Part shown: piece by piece, positions 15,489-24,314 of the stretch
Layout of the letters: every line of letters starts with the position of its first letter
How positions within the stretch are numbered: position 1 is the first letter of the stretch
Assembly (NCBI RefSeq): GCF_014926405.1
Contig: NZ_JACXXJ020000005.1
Location: 2,113,001-2,177,000 of the forward strand
Origin: Agrobacterium vitis
GTDB lineage: Bacteria; Pseudomonadota; Alphaproteobacteria; Rhizobiales; Rhizobiaceae
Reading direction: 5' to 3'
DNA: 64,000 nucleotides
Position numbers and translations under genes: made by a program
Notes under the pieces: model-generated
What the model was told of the DNA's origin: nothing
The model's input: only the letters and a program-made list of their open reading frames with translations
The model's database searches: none

Positions 15489-16574
15489 ATGGAACATGCG
15501 GTCGGCATCCGGACGAATGACAAGGCAGGTTCGAACCTGGAAGACACGCTGGGCCAGACGCTAGCAGACATCTCCACCCTGGCGCCGCGCGAAGCACTAA
15601 GCCTGGGAATGGATTATCTGTCCTCCGTGCCGCCAAACCGGGCTCTGGAAGTCGCCGCGGCCCTTTGCCATGCCAATCCGTTCTTTCTGCCCGCCGTAAG
15701 CGATAGCGACGCCCAGGGTTTGAAGCTGTCGACTTCCCAACTTGCCGAATTGACATTTCGGGCGAGATTGACGGCAAGCCGGGCCAGACAGCCGAATGTT
15801 CTGGTGGCCTGTGCGCCCAAATCGGCCTCGACTTTCATTTCGATGGCGTTGGTGCAGGCACTGGATATCCCCCTGGCCAACCTGGCACTTCCCAGCTTCA
15901 CACCCGGTAGCGGCTCTGCACTGGGAGGCAATCTGCGCTCGCAGGAAACCGATGAGCTTGCACTTATGAGGCATGGATTGAACGGTCGTGGCTATGTCGC
16001 CCAGCATCACATTCGATGCACGCCCTATCTGGCCCGCCAGATGACACTTTACAACATCCGCCCTATCGTCACTGTCCGTAATTTCTTCGACACGCTGATC
16101 AGCCTCGATGATATGTTCCAATCCTGGCGCGCTTCCAACCGTCCGGTCGACACCATTTTTTTTGATGACGGCCTGCCAAGCAATTACCACCAGCTGCCCT
16201 TCGAGGAGCGGCTTGAGATGCTGGTTGCGGCTCAAGCGATCTGGTATGCGCAGTTTCTGCTGAGTTGGCAGCGATGCGAAATGCTCAATCTGGTCAAGCC
16301 GCTGTGGGTTTCCTATGAAACGGATTTCCTCGGTGACAAGGCGGTTCTGGCTGATCGGATCGCCACCTTCACCGGAGCGGACAGCCAGGCGGCTCAGAAA
16401 ATCACCGAGGCGCTGGCCGACAAGCGTGACGGTGAACGCAAGCGGATCAATCAGGGCATCGCGGGCCGCGGAGCCGAAGTGCCGGAAAATATTCGTCGGC
16501 AGGCCATGGCCATTTTCGACCGCTATGCCGTCAATGGCGACCTGACACTTCTGACCGGACCGGTGGCAGCCTAG
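15489..16574 (+). CDS. sulfotransferase family protein, paralogue 2
   Basis: This protein has 361 residues from the ATG at 15489 (MEHAVGIRTNDKAG); an upstream frame from 15390 lacks conservation with the paralogue. PKSAST at 110-115 is the PAPS 5'-phosphosulfate loop, and RNFFDTLISLDD (Arg197, Ser205) is the 3'-phosphate site. Alignment by eye with the product of 13938-14990 is continuous from RARLTASRA to the end. The two genes are divergently arranged around a broken ycgN fragment. The enzyme probably sulfates a carbohydrate, substrate unknown. A palindromic element follows the stop codon. Confidence 0.82.
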   Translation: MEHAVGIRTNDKAGSNLEDTLGQTLADISTLAPREALSLGMDYLSSVPPNRALEVAAALCHANPFFLPAVSDSDAQGLKLSTSQLAELTFRARLTASRARQPNVLVACAPKSASTFISMALVQALDIPLANLALPSFTPGSGSALGGNLRSQETDELALMRHGLNGRGYVAQHHIRCTPYLARQMTLYNIRPIVTVRNFFDTLISLDDMFQSWRASNRPVDTIFFDDGLPSNYHQLPFEERLEMLVAAQAIWYAQFLLSWQRCEMLNLVKPLWVSYETDFLGDKAVLADRIATFTGADSQAAQKITEALADKRDGERKRINQGIAGRGAEVPENIRRQAMAIFDRYAVNGDLTLLTGPVAA

Positions 16575-16576
16575 TG

Positions 16577-16645
16577 GAATGAATTTGACATTTGACACCC
16601 CCCTTGCCGCACCCTTGAGGATCAAATGTCAAATTTTTAAATTCC
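16577..16645. repeat. large palindromic element after sulfotransferase 2
   Basis: AATTTGACATTTGA (16,582-16,595) and TCAAATGTCAAATT (16,622-16,635) are a perfect 14-bp inverted repeat with a 26-bp loop, flanked by GGAAT and ATTCC. It may terminate transcription of the sulfotransferase gene, since TTTT follows the stem. The loop and ends match the reverse complement of the element at 16,683-16,725, so the two are copies of one mobile or REP-like palindrome. Confidence 0.65.
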
Positions 16646-16682
16646 AATAGAAACAGTGACTTGCTCGTGGTCCTGAAGATTC

Positions 16683-16725
16683 CGACATTTGCTCTCGAGG
16701 GTGCTGCGAACGGTAGCAAATGTCA
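16683..16725. repeat. second copy of the GACATTTG palindromic element
   Basis: GACATTTGCT (16,683-16,692) and AGCAAATGTC form the ends, and the interior CTCGAGGGTGCTGCGAACGG aligns with the reverse complement of the element 60 bp upstream (CCTCAAGGGTGCGGCAAGGG). The two copies are therefore in inverted orientation. Confidence 0.55.
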
Positions 16726-16812
16726 AAATCATACCACGAGTGCATCGATCCAAACGAAAGCTTCAGCCGAGTTTGGAAAAAATCCGTCTGCTTCTGTCGT
16801 CATTTCATGCCC

Positions 16813-17307
16813 CTATTGGTCGCCAGATTCTTCGGCCTGCAAGAGCACCGTCATAGGCCAGTCGCAGAGATAATCCTCGAAATCCTCGACAGAAACATGC
16901 TCTTCGCTGACCGTGCGGCCCCGGGCGGAAATCCCGGCCTGATGGACGGTTTCAGGGTCGCCCGAAACCAGCGGATGCCACCAGTAAAGGTCGCGCCCCT
17001 CGTGCACCAGCCGGTAGCCGCAGCTGGGCGGCAGCCAGGCGATGTCCTCGACCTGATCCGGCGTCAGTTGGATACAATCGGGCACGGTGGCCTGCCGGTT
17101 GGGATAGTCCTTGCACCGACAGCTTTCCCCATCCAGCAGACGACAGGCGACGGAGGTGAAGACCACCTCACCGCTTTCCCAGTCCTCCAGCTTGTTGAGA
17201 CAGCACAGGCCACAGCCATCGCAGAGGGATTCCCACTCCACAGTGTTCATCTCATCAAGGCGCTTGGTCTTCCAATAGGGTTCGCTGGTCATCATGCCCT
17301 TGGCCAT
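16813..17307 (-). CDS. YcgN family cysteine cluster protein (UPF0260)
   Basis: This protein has 164 residues from the ATG at 17307. The cysteine cluster [12 protein letters not shown] near residue 30 and [16 protein letters not shown] near residue 65 are characteristic of the YcgN/UPF0260 family, which may bind a metal or an iron-sulfur centre. [21 protein letters not shown] and [15 protein letters not shown] complete the family pattern. Biochemical function is not established. The gene is divergent from the PBP gene. Its 3' third is duplicated upstream of sulfotransferase 2. A TTG at 17328 would give a longer form. Confidence 0.85.
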   Translation of the reverse strand: MAKGMMTSEPYWKTKRLDEMNTVEWESLCDGCGLCCLNKLEDWESGEVVFTSVACRLLDGESCRCKDYPNRQATVPDCIQLTPDQVEDIAWLPPSCGYRLVHEGRDLYWWHPLVSGDPETVHQAGISARGRTVSEEHVSVEDFEDYLCDWPMTVLLQAEESGDQ

Positions 17308-17533
17308 CGGTCGGATGCGAGCACCCAATCCGCGGCAATCTTATAGATTCGTTAAAAGTTAAGTCGCATATGATCCATTGGCTGGGATATATCGCGATCA
17401 ACGCAGACATGGGCGCAAGCTTGGCGCCTGTCAAGCGTTGCATGTGAAGCGTTGCATATGCCTACAGCATCCTCGGCACCCTATGCCTGTGATATTGTAG
17501 CAGATCATCTTAAGGCTCGGCCCCGGAACCGCC

Positions 17534-19651
17534 ATGCAGAAGAAAAAGCGGCATATCTTTCTCAAACTCGACGCCTGGCTGGATTCCACCTTATGGAATA
17601 CCGGCTTCCAGGCCGCCGAATTCTGGGAGGAAACCACGATCTTCTTTCGCCGCTTCCGGATGCGCGGTTGGAAAAAATGGCTGTTCGAAGCGTTGGGCGA
17701 AGCGATGACACTGGGCACCGCCGGTGCTGTCGTCATGCTGGCGCTGGCCATGCCCGCCTTTCAGGAAACGGTCAAGGATTGGCGCAATCGCGGCGATTTT
17801 GCCGTAACCTTTCTGGATCGCTACGGCAATGTCATCGGCCATCGCGGCATTATCCATGAAAATTCCGTGCCGTTCGAAGATCTGCCCGACAATCTGATCA
17901 AGGCGGTGCTGGCCACCGAAGACCGGCGGTTTTTCGATCATTTCGGCATTGATTTCATCGGCCTTGGCCGCGCACTCAGCGAAAATGCCAGGGCTGGTGG
18001 CGTGGTGCAGGGTGGCTCAACGCTGACCCAGCAGCTCGCCAAAAACCTGTTTCTCACCAATGAGCGCTCCATCGAGCGCAAGATCAAGGAAGCCTTCCTG
18101 TCGTTATGGCTGGAGGCCAATCTGTCGAAGCAGGAAATCCTGTCGCTCTATCTCGACCGCGCCTATATGGGCGGCGGCACATTCGGCGCGGCGGCGGCCT
18201 CGCAATTCTACTTCGGAAAGAGCGTGCGCGACGTCAATCTGGCCGAGGCCGCCATGCTGGCGGGCCTGTTCAAGGCACCGGCCAAATATGCCCCGCATGT
18301 CAACCTGCCTGCCGCCCGTGGCCGCGCCAATGAAGTGTTGAGCAATCTGGTACAAAGCGGCTTCATGAGCGAGGGTCAGGTCATCGCCGCCCGGCGCAAT
18401 CCGGCCACCGTGGTCGACCGGGCCGAGCGCGAGGCCCCGGACTTCTTTCTCGACTGGGCGTTTGACGAGGTGCAACGCATTGCCTCCCGCTTCCCCGAAC
18501 ATTCGCTGATCGTGCGCACCACCATCGATCCCGGCCTGCAAAAAGTCGCCGAAACCGCTGTCAGCAATACGCTGCGCGAATATGGCGAACAATATAACGT
18601 TAAGCAGGCCGCCCTCGTGACGCTGGAAAACGGCGGGGCGGTGCGCGCCATGGTCGGCGGGCGCGATTATGGCGAAAGCCAGTTCAACCGTGCCACACGC
18701 GGCCTGCGCCAACCCGGCTCCTCCTTCAAGATCTACACCTATGCGGTGGCGATGGAAGCGGGCCTGACCCCGGAGACCACCATTGTCGATGGCCCCGTCA
18801 ATTGGGGCAATTGGAGCCCGCATAATTACGGCAACAGCTATGCCGGGCGCATTACGCTAACGACTGCGCTGGCCAAATCGATCAACACCGTGCCGGTCCG
18901 CCTCGTCAAGGACCGGCTGGGCGTCGATTCCGTCATCCGCATGGCGAAAGCCATGGGCGTGGAAACCCCGATCCGTAAAGATGTCACCATTCCGCTCGGC
19001 ACCTCGGAAGTGACCGTCATGGACCAGGCGACGGCCTATGCCGTGCTGCCATCCGGGGGCCTGCAATCACGCCGCCATGGCATTGTCGATGTCAGAGATT
19101 ACCGCGGCCATGTGCTCTACGATTTCGACCGCGACGAACCGGCCCCGCGCCGGGTGCTGACCGAGCAGGCCGATAACTACATGAACCAGATGCTGACCAA
19201 GGTTCCCTATATCGGCACGGGCCGCAAAGCCGCCCTGGACGGCATTCTGACTGCCGGCAAGAGCGGCACGACGCAGGCCTACCGCGATGCCTGGTTCGTC
19301 GGCTATACCGGCAATTTCACAACCGCCGTCTGGTTCGGCAATGATGACTATACTTCAACCAACAACATGACCGGCGGCTCACTTCCGGCCATGACCTTCA
19401 AGACCATCATGGATTACGCCCACCAGGGCGTCGCCGTCCGGCCAATCCCCGGCGTACTGGAACCGGCAACCGTGGCAGTGAAAGCACCGGCACCGGCCAA
19501 GGGCGAACCAAAGGGCGCAGCCCCCGCCCCGCCCGAATTCGTCCGCCCCCGGACACTCTCTGTCGAAACCACCGCCCTGCTGCGCCAGATCGGCACGATG
19601 CTGACCGAGGCACAGCCGCTGACACCGGGATTGCGAGCGGCGCTGGATTGA
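17534..19651 (+). CDS. class A penicillin-binding protein (PBP1A family)
   Basis: This 705-residue bifunctional cell-wall synthase has a cytoplasmic basic N-terminus and one membrane segment near residues 58-75. The GT51 glycosyltransferase domain has Glu129 in ATEDRRFFDHFGID and GGSTLTQQLAKN at 160-171. The transpeptidase domain has SSFK at 396-399 (nucleophile Ser396), SIN at 449-451 and KSGT at 576-579. All catalytic motifs are present. It polymerises and cross-links peptidoglycan in the periplasm. The C-terminal tail is Ala/Pro-rich (APAPAKGEPKGAAPAPP). Rhizobial genomes carry several such paralogues, so I give no symbol. Confidence 0.92.
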   Translation: MQKKKRHIFLKLDAWLDSTLWNTGFQAAEFWEETTIFFRRFRMRGWKKWLFEALGEAMTLGTAGAVVMLALAMPAFQETVKDWRNRGDFAVTFLDRYGNVIGHRGIIHENSVPFEDLPDNLIKAVLATEDRRFFDHFGIDFIGLGRALSENARAGGVVQGGSTLTQQLAKNLFLTNERSIERKIKEAFLSLWLEANLSKQEILSLYLDRAYMGGGTFGAAAASQFYFGKSVRDVNLAEAAMLAGLFKAPAKYAPHVNLPAARGRANEVLSNLVQSGFMSEGQVIAARRNPATVVDRAEREAPDFFLDWAFDEVQRIASRFPEHSLIVRTTIDPGLQKVAETAVSNTLREYGEQYNVKQAALVTLENGGAVRAMVGGRDYGESQFNRATRGLRQPGSSFKIYTYAVAMEAGLTPETTIVDGPVNWGNWSPHNYGNSYAGRITLTTALAKSINTVPVRLVKDRLGVDSVIRMAKAMGVETPIRKDVTIPLGTSEVTVMDQATAYAVLPSGGLQSRRHGIVDVRDYRGHVLYDFDRDEPAPRRVLTEQADNYMNQMLTKVPYIGTGRKAALDGILTAGKSGTTQAYRDAWFVGYTGNFTTAVWFGNDDYTSTNNMTGGSLPAMTFKTIMDYAHQGVAVRPIPGVLEPATVAVKAPAPAKGEPKGAAPAPPEFVRPRTLSVETTALLRQIGTMLTEAQPLTPGLRAALD

Positions 19652-19682
19652 TACCACAAACTTTTGACATTGTTGGACAGCC

Positions 19683-19955
19683 ATGAAGATGGTCCATTAC
19701 AGCATCAATGCCTTCGTCACGCTGTTGCTTGGCCTGCTGCTGGCGCGCTGGATCAGCGTGTTGCCTTACGAATTTTCCCTGCTGCCCGGATTGATCGCCT
19801 CCGCCATCCGCTTGTTTGGAATGGATACGATTGAAAATGCCGATGACATTGAAACAATTGGTCTTCTCGTCATCATTGTTGCATCGGTCATGGTCATGGC
19901 CATTCCTGTGGCGGCTGCCAATCTCATCTGGCGGCGCTGGCGTAACGTGCGATGA
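19683..19955 (+). CDS. small hypothetical membrane protein
   Basis: This 90-residue protein has two hydrophobic segments (about residues 8-45, possibly broken into two, and 60-80) and an Arg-rich end, RRWRNVR. It begins 31 bp after the PBP gene on the same strand, so it may be co-transcribed. I do not recognise a family. A role in the cell envelope is suggested only by position. Confidence 0.5.
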   Translation: MKMVHYSINAFVTLLLGLLLARWISVLPYEFSLLPGLIASAIRLFGMDTIENADDIETIGLLVIIVASVMVMAIPVAAANLIWRRWRNVR

Positions 19956-20028
19956 CATAGCCGCCATTTCCCTGCCCTGAATTGAGTGCTACCGCTTCTC
20001 CAACAATCAACAGGGTTCGAATCATCGC

Positions 20029-20619
20029 GTGCTCAGGGTTCCGCTTCTTGTCGCCATTGCGCTTGTCCTTGCTTTCGGGCTTGGCATTCAATCCACACTG
20101 ATGGCGCTGAATGCCACGGTGGGCTTTGGCGAGATCGAGATTGATGGCTGGCGGGCGTTTCCGCAGGCGCAGACCGCCGATGCTGATCCTTACGCGCGCT
20201 CGCACCGGGCCAAGTCCGGGCGCTTGCTGCTGGGCAGCGCCGAAGGGCTGAGTTTTATTGCCACGACCGATACGAACGGGCGCAAGCTGAATACACGCTG
20301 CCGCTACCGGCTGGCGGGCACGGTGCCGATGGCCCGCTACTGGACGCTCTCAGCCAGCCGCCCGGATGGAACGCTCCTGCCCGTCTCACCCGACCTGCCG
20401 GGGGCGCTGAATTCGGTTACGACACTGAAAAATCGTGATGCCAGCATGGAGATCACCATCGGTTCGCAAGCAGCGCCCGGCAATTGGCTGGCCATTCCCG
20501 CAGGAAGCGAAGACCTGATGCTGAACCTGACCCTGCTGGACACGCCGGTCGCGGGCAATTCGGGTCTGGTGACACTGGCCATGCCGCATGTCGAACAGAT
20601 CGGATGCGGCAATGCGTAA
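20029..20619 (+). CDS. DUF1214 domain-containing protein
   Basis: This protein has 196 residues from a GTG (20029), with a signal anchor (VPLLVAIALVLAFGLGIQST). The DUF1214 core follows: DADPYARSHRAKSGRLLLGSAEG, CRYRLAGTVPMARYWTLSAS, and the C-terminal IPAGSEDLMLNLTLLDTPV. Proteins of this family occur next to DUF1254 proteins, as here, where the stop codon overlaps the next start. The pair is predicted to be periplasmic or membrane-attached with unknown function. Confidence 0.82.
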   Translation: MLRVPLLVAIALVLAFGLGIQSTLMALNATVGFGEIEIDGWRAFPQAQTADADPYARSHRAKSGRLLLGSAEGLSFIATTDTNGRKLNTRCRYRLAGTVPMARYWTLSASRPDGTLLPVSPDLPGALNSVTTLKNRDASMEITIGSQAAPGNWLAIPAGSEDLMLNLTLLDTPVAGNSGLVTLAMPHVEQIGCGNA

Positions 20620-21163
20620 GTTGATCTACGCCATTGTTGTCGGCCTGGTCGGGGCCGTGGTTTTGCATATCGTCATCATCCTGGCGCTGCCGCATTTCAC
20701 CGGCAAGGATGCCTATACCCGCGTGACGATGGAAGGCCCGCTCTTCAAATTCTATAGTCTCGACAGCCGGGCGGACCGGGCGGGGCTTGCCAATGGCGAT
20801 CCCTTCCTCAAACTCGCCGCCTGCGCTTTCGATGTCAGCGAGGCGCCGGTGCATCTGACAGCAGAGGGCAGCGTTCCCTTTTGGTCGGTGGGTATTTTCG
20901 ACCGCGATGCCAATGAAGTCTACAGTATGAACGACGCTACATCCGTCGAGGGCAAGCTTGACATTATTGTCGCCACCCCGGCCCAACTCGCCCGGCTACG
21001 CGCCACGGCACCCGATGCGCTTGCCCAGACCATACTGGTGGAAATGCCGGAAACCCAGGGTTATGCCGTGTTGCGCACCCTTGTGCCTCAAGCCAGCTTC
21101 GCGCCCGATGCACAGGCTTTTCTTACAAACGCCGGTTGCGATCAGACAGCTATAGATCCATAA
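20612..21163 (+). CDS. DUF1254 domain-containing protein
   Basis: This protein has 183 residues from the ATG at 20612 (MRKLIYAIVVGLVGAVVLHI), overlapping the stop of the DUF1214 gene (ATGCGTAA). It has one N-terminal membrane anchor, then ALPHFTGKDAYTRVTMEG and VPFWSVGIFDRDANEVYSMND, as in short DUF1254 proteins. It presumably forms a functional pair with its upstream neighbour. The reaction or ligand is unknown. Confidence 0.82.
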   Translation: MRKLIYAIVVGLVGAVVLHIVIILALPHFTGKDAYTRVTMEGPLFKFYSLDSRADRAGLANGDPFLKLAACAFDVSEAPVHLTAEGSVPFWSVGIFDRDANEVYSMNDATSVEGKLDIIVATPAQLARLRATAPDALAQTILVEMPETQGYAVLRTLVPQASFAPDAQAFLTNAGCDQTAIDP

Positions 21164-21391
21164 AGTATTTTCGCAATCGAACAAAGAGCGACAACACTTT
21201 GGCGCGCATGTTTTCTTTATAACATTCAATTAAATCTAAAATTTTCTTCTTTCCAAGCGATAAAAAATTAAAATATTCGATTATTTTGTTTTTTCGACTT
21301 AAAATCTGATAATGTTATTCAGTAAATTGACTGGCATTGCTTCAGAAAGACATGTTTGCTAAACATAGCAATATTAATATGTGAGATTGCT

Positions 21392-22489
21392 ATGCCGGAA
21401 ACTATCATAGATTGCATTTACGAAGCGGCCGCTGAACCGGCGGCCTGGGAAAATGCGCTGGACCGCTTGGCGCATCTTGTCGGTGCGGAAGGCGCCCTGC
21501 TTGTCAATATCTCCGACGAGCTCATGCCCTTGATCACGACGCCAGGTGTGCGCGAGCTTTATTCTGATTTTTTCAAACAGGGCTGGACCGCCGACAATAT
21601 TCGCACCAAAGCGCTGCTGAGTGCCAGCAAGTCGAAATTCATCAGCGATGTCGATCAGTTTTCGCATGAGCAGATGCGCGATGAGCCACTTTACCGGGAT
21701 TTTCTCTGGCCGCGCGGCTTTGGCTTTGCGGCTGGCGTAAGCTTCGATCTTCCGCAGGAGAAAATCATTGCCATCTCGATTGAACGAAAGCGTGATAGCG
21801 GTCCCATCGAAGAAAAACATCTTGATCTTCTCAACAGCATTGGCCGGGACCTGCGTCGCAGCCTAATCCTTGCCTCCCAGCTTGAATTCAAGGCGGTCGA
21901 CAACAGTCTGCGGGCATTGCAGCTGGCGCGGCTGCCCACCGCCGCACTGACCGCCAAAGGCAAGATCCTGGGGTGCAATACGGTGTTTGAAGCGGGCAAT
22001 CCAAGATACGCCATTTCGGCCTTCGACCAGTTGCGCTTTCTCCATCCCGCAGCACAGGCAAGTTTTGAAGCCAGTCTTGCCGCGGGTATGGCAGCTAGCG
22101 CCAGCCGGGACGAGATGCAGGGCGCTCAATTCGCCTGCCCCGGCCAGCCGGGCCTGCCGCCGGCGGTCGTCTATCTCATTCCCGCCGCCCGGTTGAATGT
22201 CGGATTGTTCAGCCCGGTCAGCTTTTTCATCATTCTGGTCCCCCTCAGCCGTAGCAATGGCCTGACCTCGGAGATGATCCAATCCCTGATGAATTTAACG
22301 CGCGCCGAGGCGCGTTTGACGAAACTGCTTCTTGATGGAGAGCCTCTGCGCGATGCCGCCCAGGCCCTTGGGATTCAGCTGGAAACCGCCAGAAGCCAGA
22401 TAAAAACCGTGCTGGCCAAAACCGATATGGCCCGGCAAACCGACCTTATTGCCGCTCTGACTTCGCTTCATTCACTGGAAGCGGATTGA
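21392..22489 (+). CDS. LuxR-type transcriptional regulator with N-terminal sensor region
   Basis: This protein has 365 residues from the ATG at 21392 (MPETIIDCIYEAAAEPAAW); an in-frame start at 21356 is possible. The N-terminal 190 residues look like a PAS/GAF-type sensor, beginning with the AAxEPxxWxxAL pattern common in rhizobial LuxR regulators. The last 65 residues (LTRAEARLTKLLLDGEPLRD, AQALGIQLETARSQIKTVLA) form the LuxR/GerE helix-turn-helix. It has no acyl-homoserine-lactone synthase neighbour, so it is an orphan. The upstream 228 bp are very AT-rich and should contain its promoter. Confidence 0.82.
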   Translation: MPETIIDCIYEAAAEPAAWENALDRLAHLVGAEGALLVNISDELMPLITTPGVRELYSDFFKQGWTADNIRTKALLSASKSKFISDVDQFSHEQMRDEPLYRDFLWPRGFGFAAGVSFDLPQEKIIAISIERKRDSGPIEEKHLDLLNSIGRDLRRSLILASQLEFKAVDNSLRALQLARLPTAALTAKGKILGCNTVFEAGNPRYAISAFDQLRFLHPAAQASFEASLAAGMAASASRDEMQGAQFACPGQPGLPPAVVYLIPAARLNVGLFSPVSFFIILVPLSRSNGLTSEMIQSLMNLTRAEARLTKLLLDGEPLRDAAQALGIQLETARSQIKTVLAKTDMARQTDLIAALTSLHSLEAD

Positions 22490-22632
22490 GGGTCGTTACA
22501 CCCCACTTTGTGCGGCTTCGACACTGGAACCCGCTTTAAAAGCACGTCGGCACTTTGTCATTCTGATTCCGCATCACCAATGCCCGGAAAAGCCCCTTCA
22601 TACATGTCACACCTCACAGGCATAGACCAGTC

Positions 22633-23058
22633 TCAGGCATTGTCCGCCCTCTCGGCAAGCGTCAGGTCGCGACCTGCGCACTGGTCCTTTTGTGTACGAC
22701 CATCACGGGAGGCCTGACTGCTTTGAAGCGTGGCCAGGCGCGCCTTCACCCGACGCATGACAAGGTAGACAATCGCGATGAAATAGACGCTTTGAAGAAT
22801 AATTGCCGCAACAACCGTCCTGATGATTGTGGCCGCGATGAGCCCTGTCGATTGGTAATTATAGATGGCAAAACCCAGCAAAACGACAGCCATTCCTACA
22901 AACACCCGTGGTGCATACATCATGCTGTCACGATCGGGCGTGCCCGCCAAATCCTCGTCGTAGGCTTCCCGTCGATTGTTTCGAGACAATTCTGTCTTCT
23001 TCTGGTCCAACTGTTCCGCGTGACTATATCCAAGCGCAGACTCTGTATCTTTATGCAT
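22633..23058 (-). CDS. SyrA/ExoX-like exopolysaccharide production repressor
   Basis: This protein has 141 residues from the ATG at 23058 (GTGGGGGCATTTG upstream). Residues 46 onward begin MMYAPRVFVGMAVVLLGFAI and contain two membrane segments ending in YFIAIVYLVMRRVKARL. This is the pattern of the small SyrA/ExoX family of inner-membrane proteins that adjust exopolysaccharide synthesis in rhizobia. The family is usually about 60-100 residues. Here a polar 45-residue N-terminal extension is present; a start at the internal Met (22,923) would give the classical size. The target system is not in this window. Confidence 0.7.
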   Translation of the reverse strand: MHKDTESALGYSHAEQLDQKKTELSRNNRREAYDEDLAGTPDRDSMMYAPRVFVGMAVVLLGFAIYNYQSTGLIAATIIRTVVAAIILQSVYFIAIVYLVMRRVKARLATLQSSQASRDGRTQKDQCAGRDLTLAERADNA

Positions 23059-23585
23059 CAAATGCCCCCACTTGAAATAATGTTGTTTATTTCCAACAAC
23101 GTTTATCAACCATTTTTGGGTGCTTTAAACATCCCCCAAATGGGGTAGGCGGAATTATTACTCAAATATCACGATCGTATACAAAACAATCTTTGGTAGA
23201 ATTGCAAAATAAAATACCTATTTTAAATTTTTGGACCATTCTTAAACAAAGCAGACATAGGCGTCGCTGGGAAACTATGGTTGCACAACTATTGCGTATT
23301 CTCTTAAAGCGCGTCTGCTCCAAAAAACAAACTTACCCAACAAAATTGGCGGTATTAGCGCGTCTTCTGCACAGCGGATAACGTGAAGGATGCCATAGAG
23401 CGTTCCGGGGAATGCCTGGAAAAACGGCCCGGATTTCCTGATTGCCCTGAGTGCTTCATAGAAAAGCAACCGGGCTCAGCCAATGACATTCAATCCATGT
23501 GATTGCCTCACTGGTCGCAATAGCCAACGGCCAATTGATCTCACTCCACGCAGTGGAAGAGCCGCATCACGGTAACACAGGTCTT
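23059..23585. other. AT-rich intergenic region, no recognised gene
   Basis: The first 250 bp have low GC content (runs such as AAAATAAAATACCTATTTTAAATTTTT) and should include the promoter of the SyrA-like gene. The rest carries two overlapping open frames of about 60 codons on opposite strands, neither with a ribosome binding site or recognisable sequence. It could contain decayed DNA. Confidence 0.4.
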
Positions 23586-23705
23586 ATACCAAGCTTCGAA
23601 GAGGCTCACGCATCCTCGACTTGAAAATATCTCAAATGCATCAGAGGCTTGAGATATTTTCACAGGGAATACGAAGAGTCATTTCCAGCGAATCCTCGTA
23701 TTACC
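23586..23705. repeat. REP-like dispersed repeat family 2, copy a
   Basis: This copy is about 120 bp. Its core is a perfect 13-bp inverted repeat, GAAAATATCTCAA (23,623-23,635) and TTGAGATATTTTC (23,649-23,661). It is preceded by CGAAGAGGCTCACGCATCCTCGA and followed by GGGAATACGAAGAGTCATTT. Other members lie at 37,727, 39,760, 47,521 and 56,915. It ends at the stop codon of the small gene at 23701-23889 and may act as its terminator. Confidence 0.7.
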
Positions 23706-23889
23706 CCTCGTAAGGATGCATGTCCTGCGCTGGCCGCTTGCCGGTGAGCGAGGCGGCGCCGATCAGCAGAGGTTCGGTGCGGGTATAGCGCACGCCGGTA
23801 AACAGCAGGATACGGGCCTGTGTCGGTGCGGGGGTGCGGTTGACGGGCTTCTGATCCAGCCGGTCTTTCAGTTTCACGATGTCAGCCAT
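23701..23889 (-). CDS. small hypothetical protein
   Basis: This protein has 62 residues from the ATG at 23889 (MADIVKLKDRLDQKP), with a good GGAGACGAGC site. A basic N-terminus and ILLFTGVRYTRTEPLL in the middle give it a structured look. No family is recognised with confidence. The gene stands alone, with a palindromic repeat directly at its 3' end. Confidence 0.55.
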   Translation of the reverse strand: MADIVKLKDRLDQKPVNRTPAPTQARILLFTGVRYTRTEPLLIGAASLTGKRPAQDMHPYEG

Positions 23890-24314
23890 GCTCGTCTCCA
23901 TTTGGGGTAGATGAGACGGATGAAGAGATCGATTTCATCCTGCCCCGGCAAAGGGGCCAGCACATCCAGCCTTGCTGTTTTGGGCAGCAAAGACAGGCAT
24001 TCTGCGCTTTTCTCCAGACATGAGGGGTAAACAGCCATCCTCATGAAAAGTTGCTTTTATACTGAAGAGCGTCCCGTTTTCCGGGAACCCTTGCTGACAT
24101 TTCCGAGTAAAAGCGATGCCGCTGCAACGCTCACGCAAGGATATGCTGCTTTATCAAAGTTTCCTTATTAAACACTGTCGATGGTTAACAGCTTGCTAAC
24201 GATTACCGTCTATTTTGACCGAATTGGTATTGCGTTGGGACGGGTAATGTCGTGGATCATCAATTTCGGGCGTTGGAAAATCCGAGGATCGGCCGCAAGA
24301 AGGACGTGGTTTTA
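23890..24314. other. intergenic region between two divergent genes
   Basis: These 425 bp hold no convincing gene. Short stems are present (for example CCCGTTTTCCGGG near 24,072). The part before the DUF2336 gene is AT-rich and probably holds its promoter. Confidence 0.4.

Noticed and set aside
23193..23469. two overlapping 62-64 codon frames as a toxin-antitoxin pair
   Set aside because: They lie on opposite strands over the same bases, lack ribosome sites and show no family resemblance.
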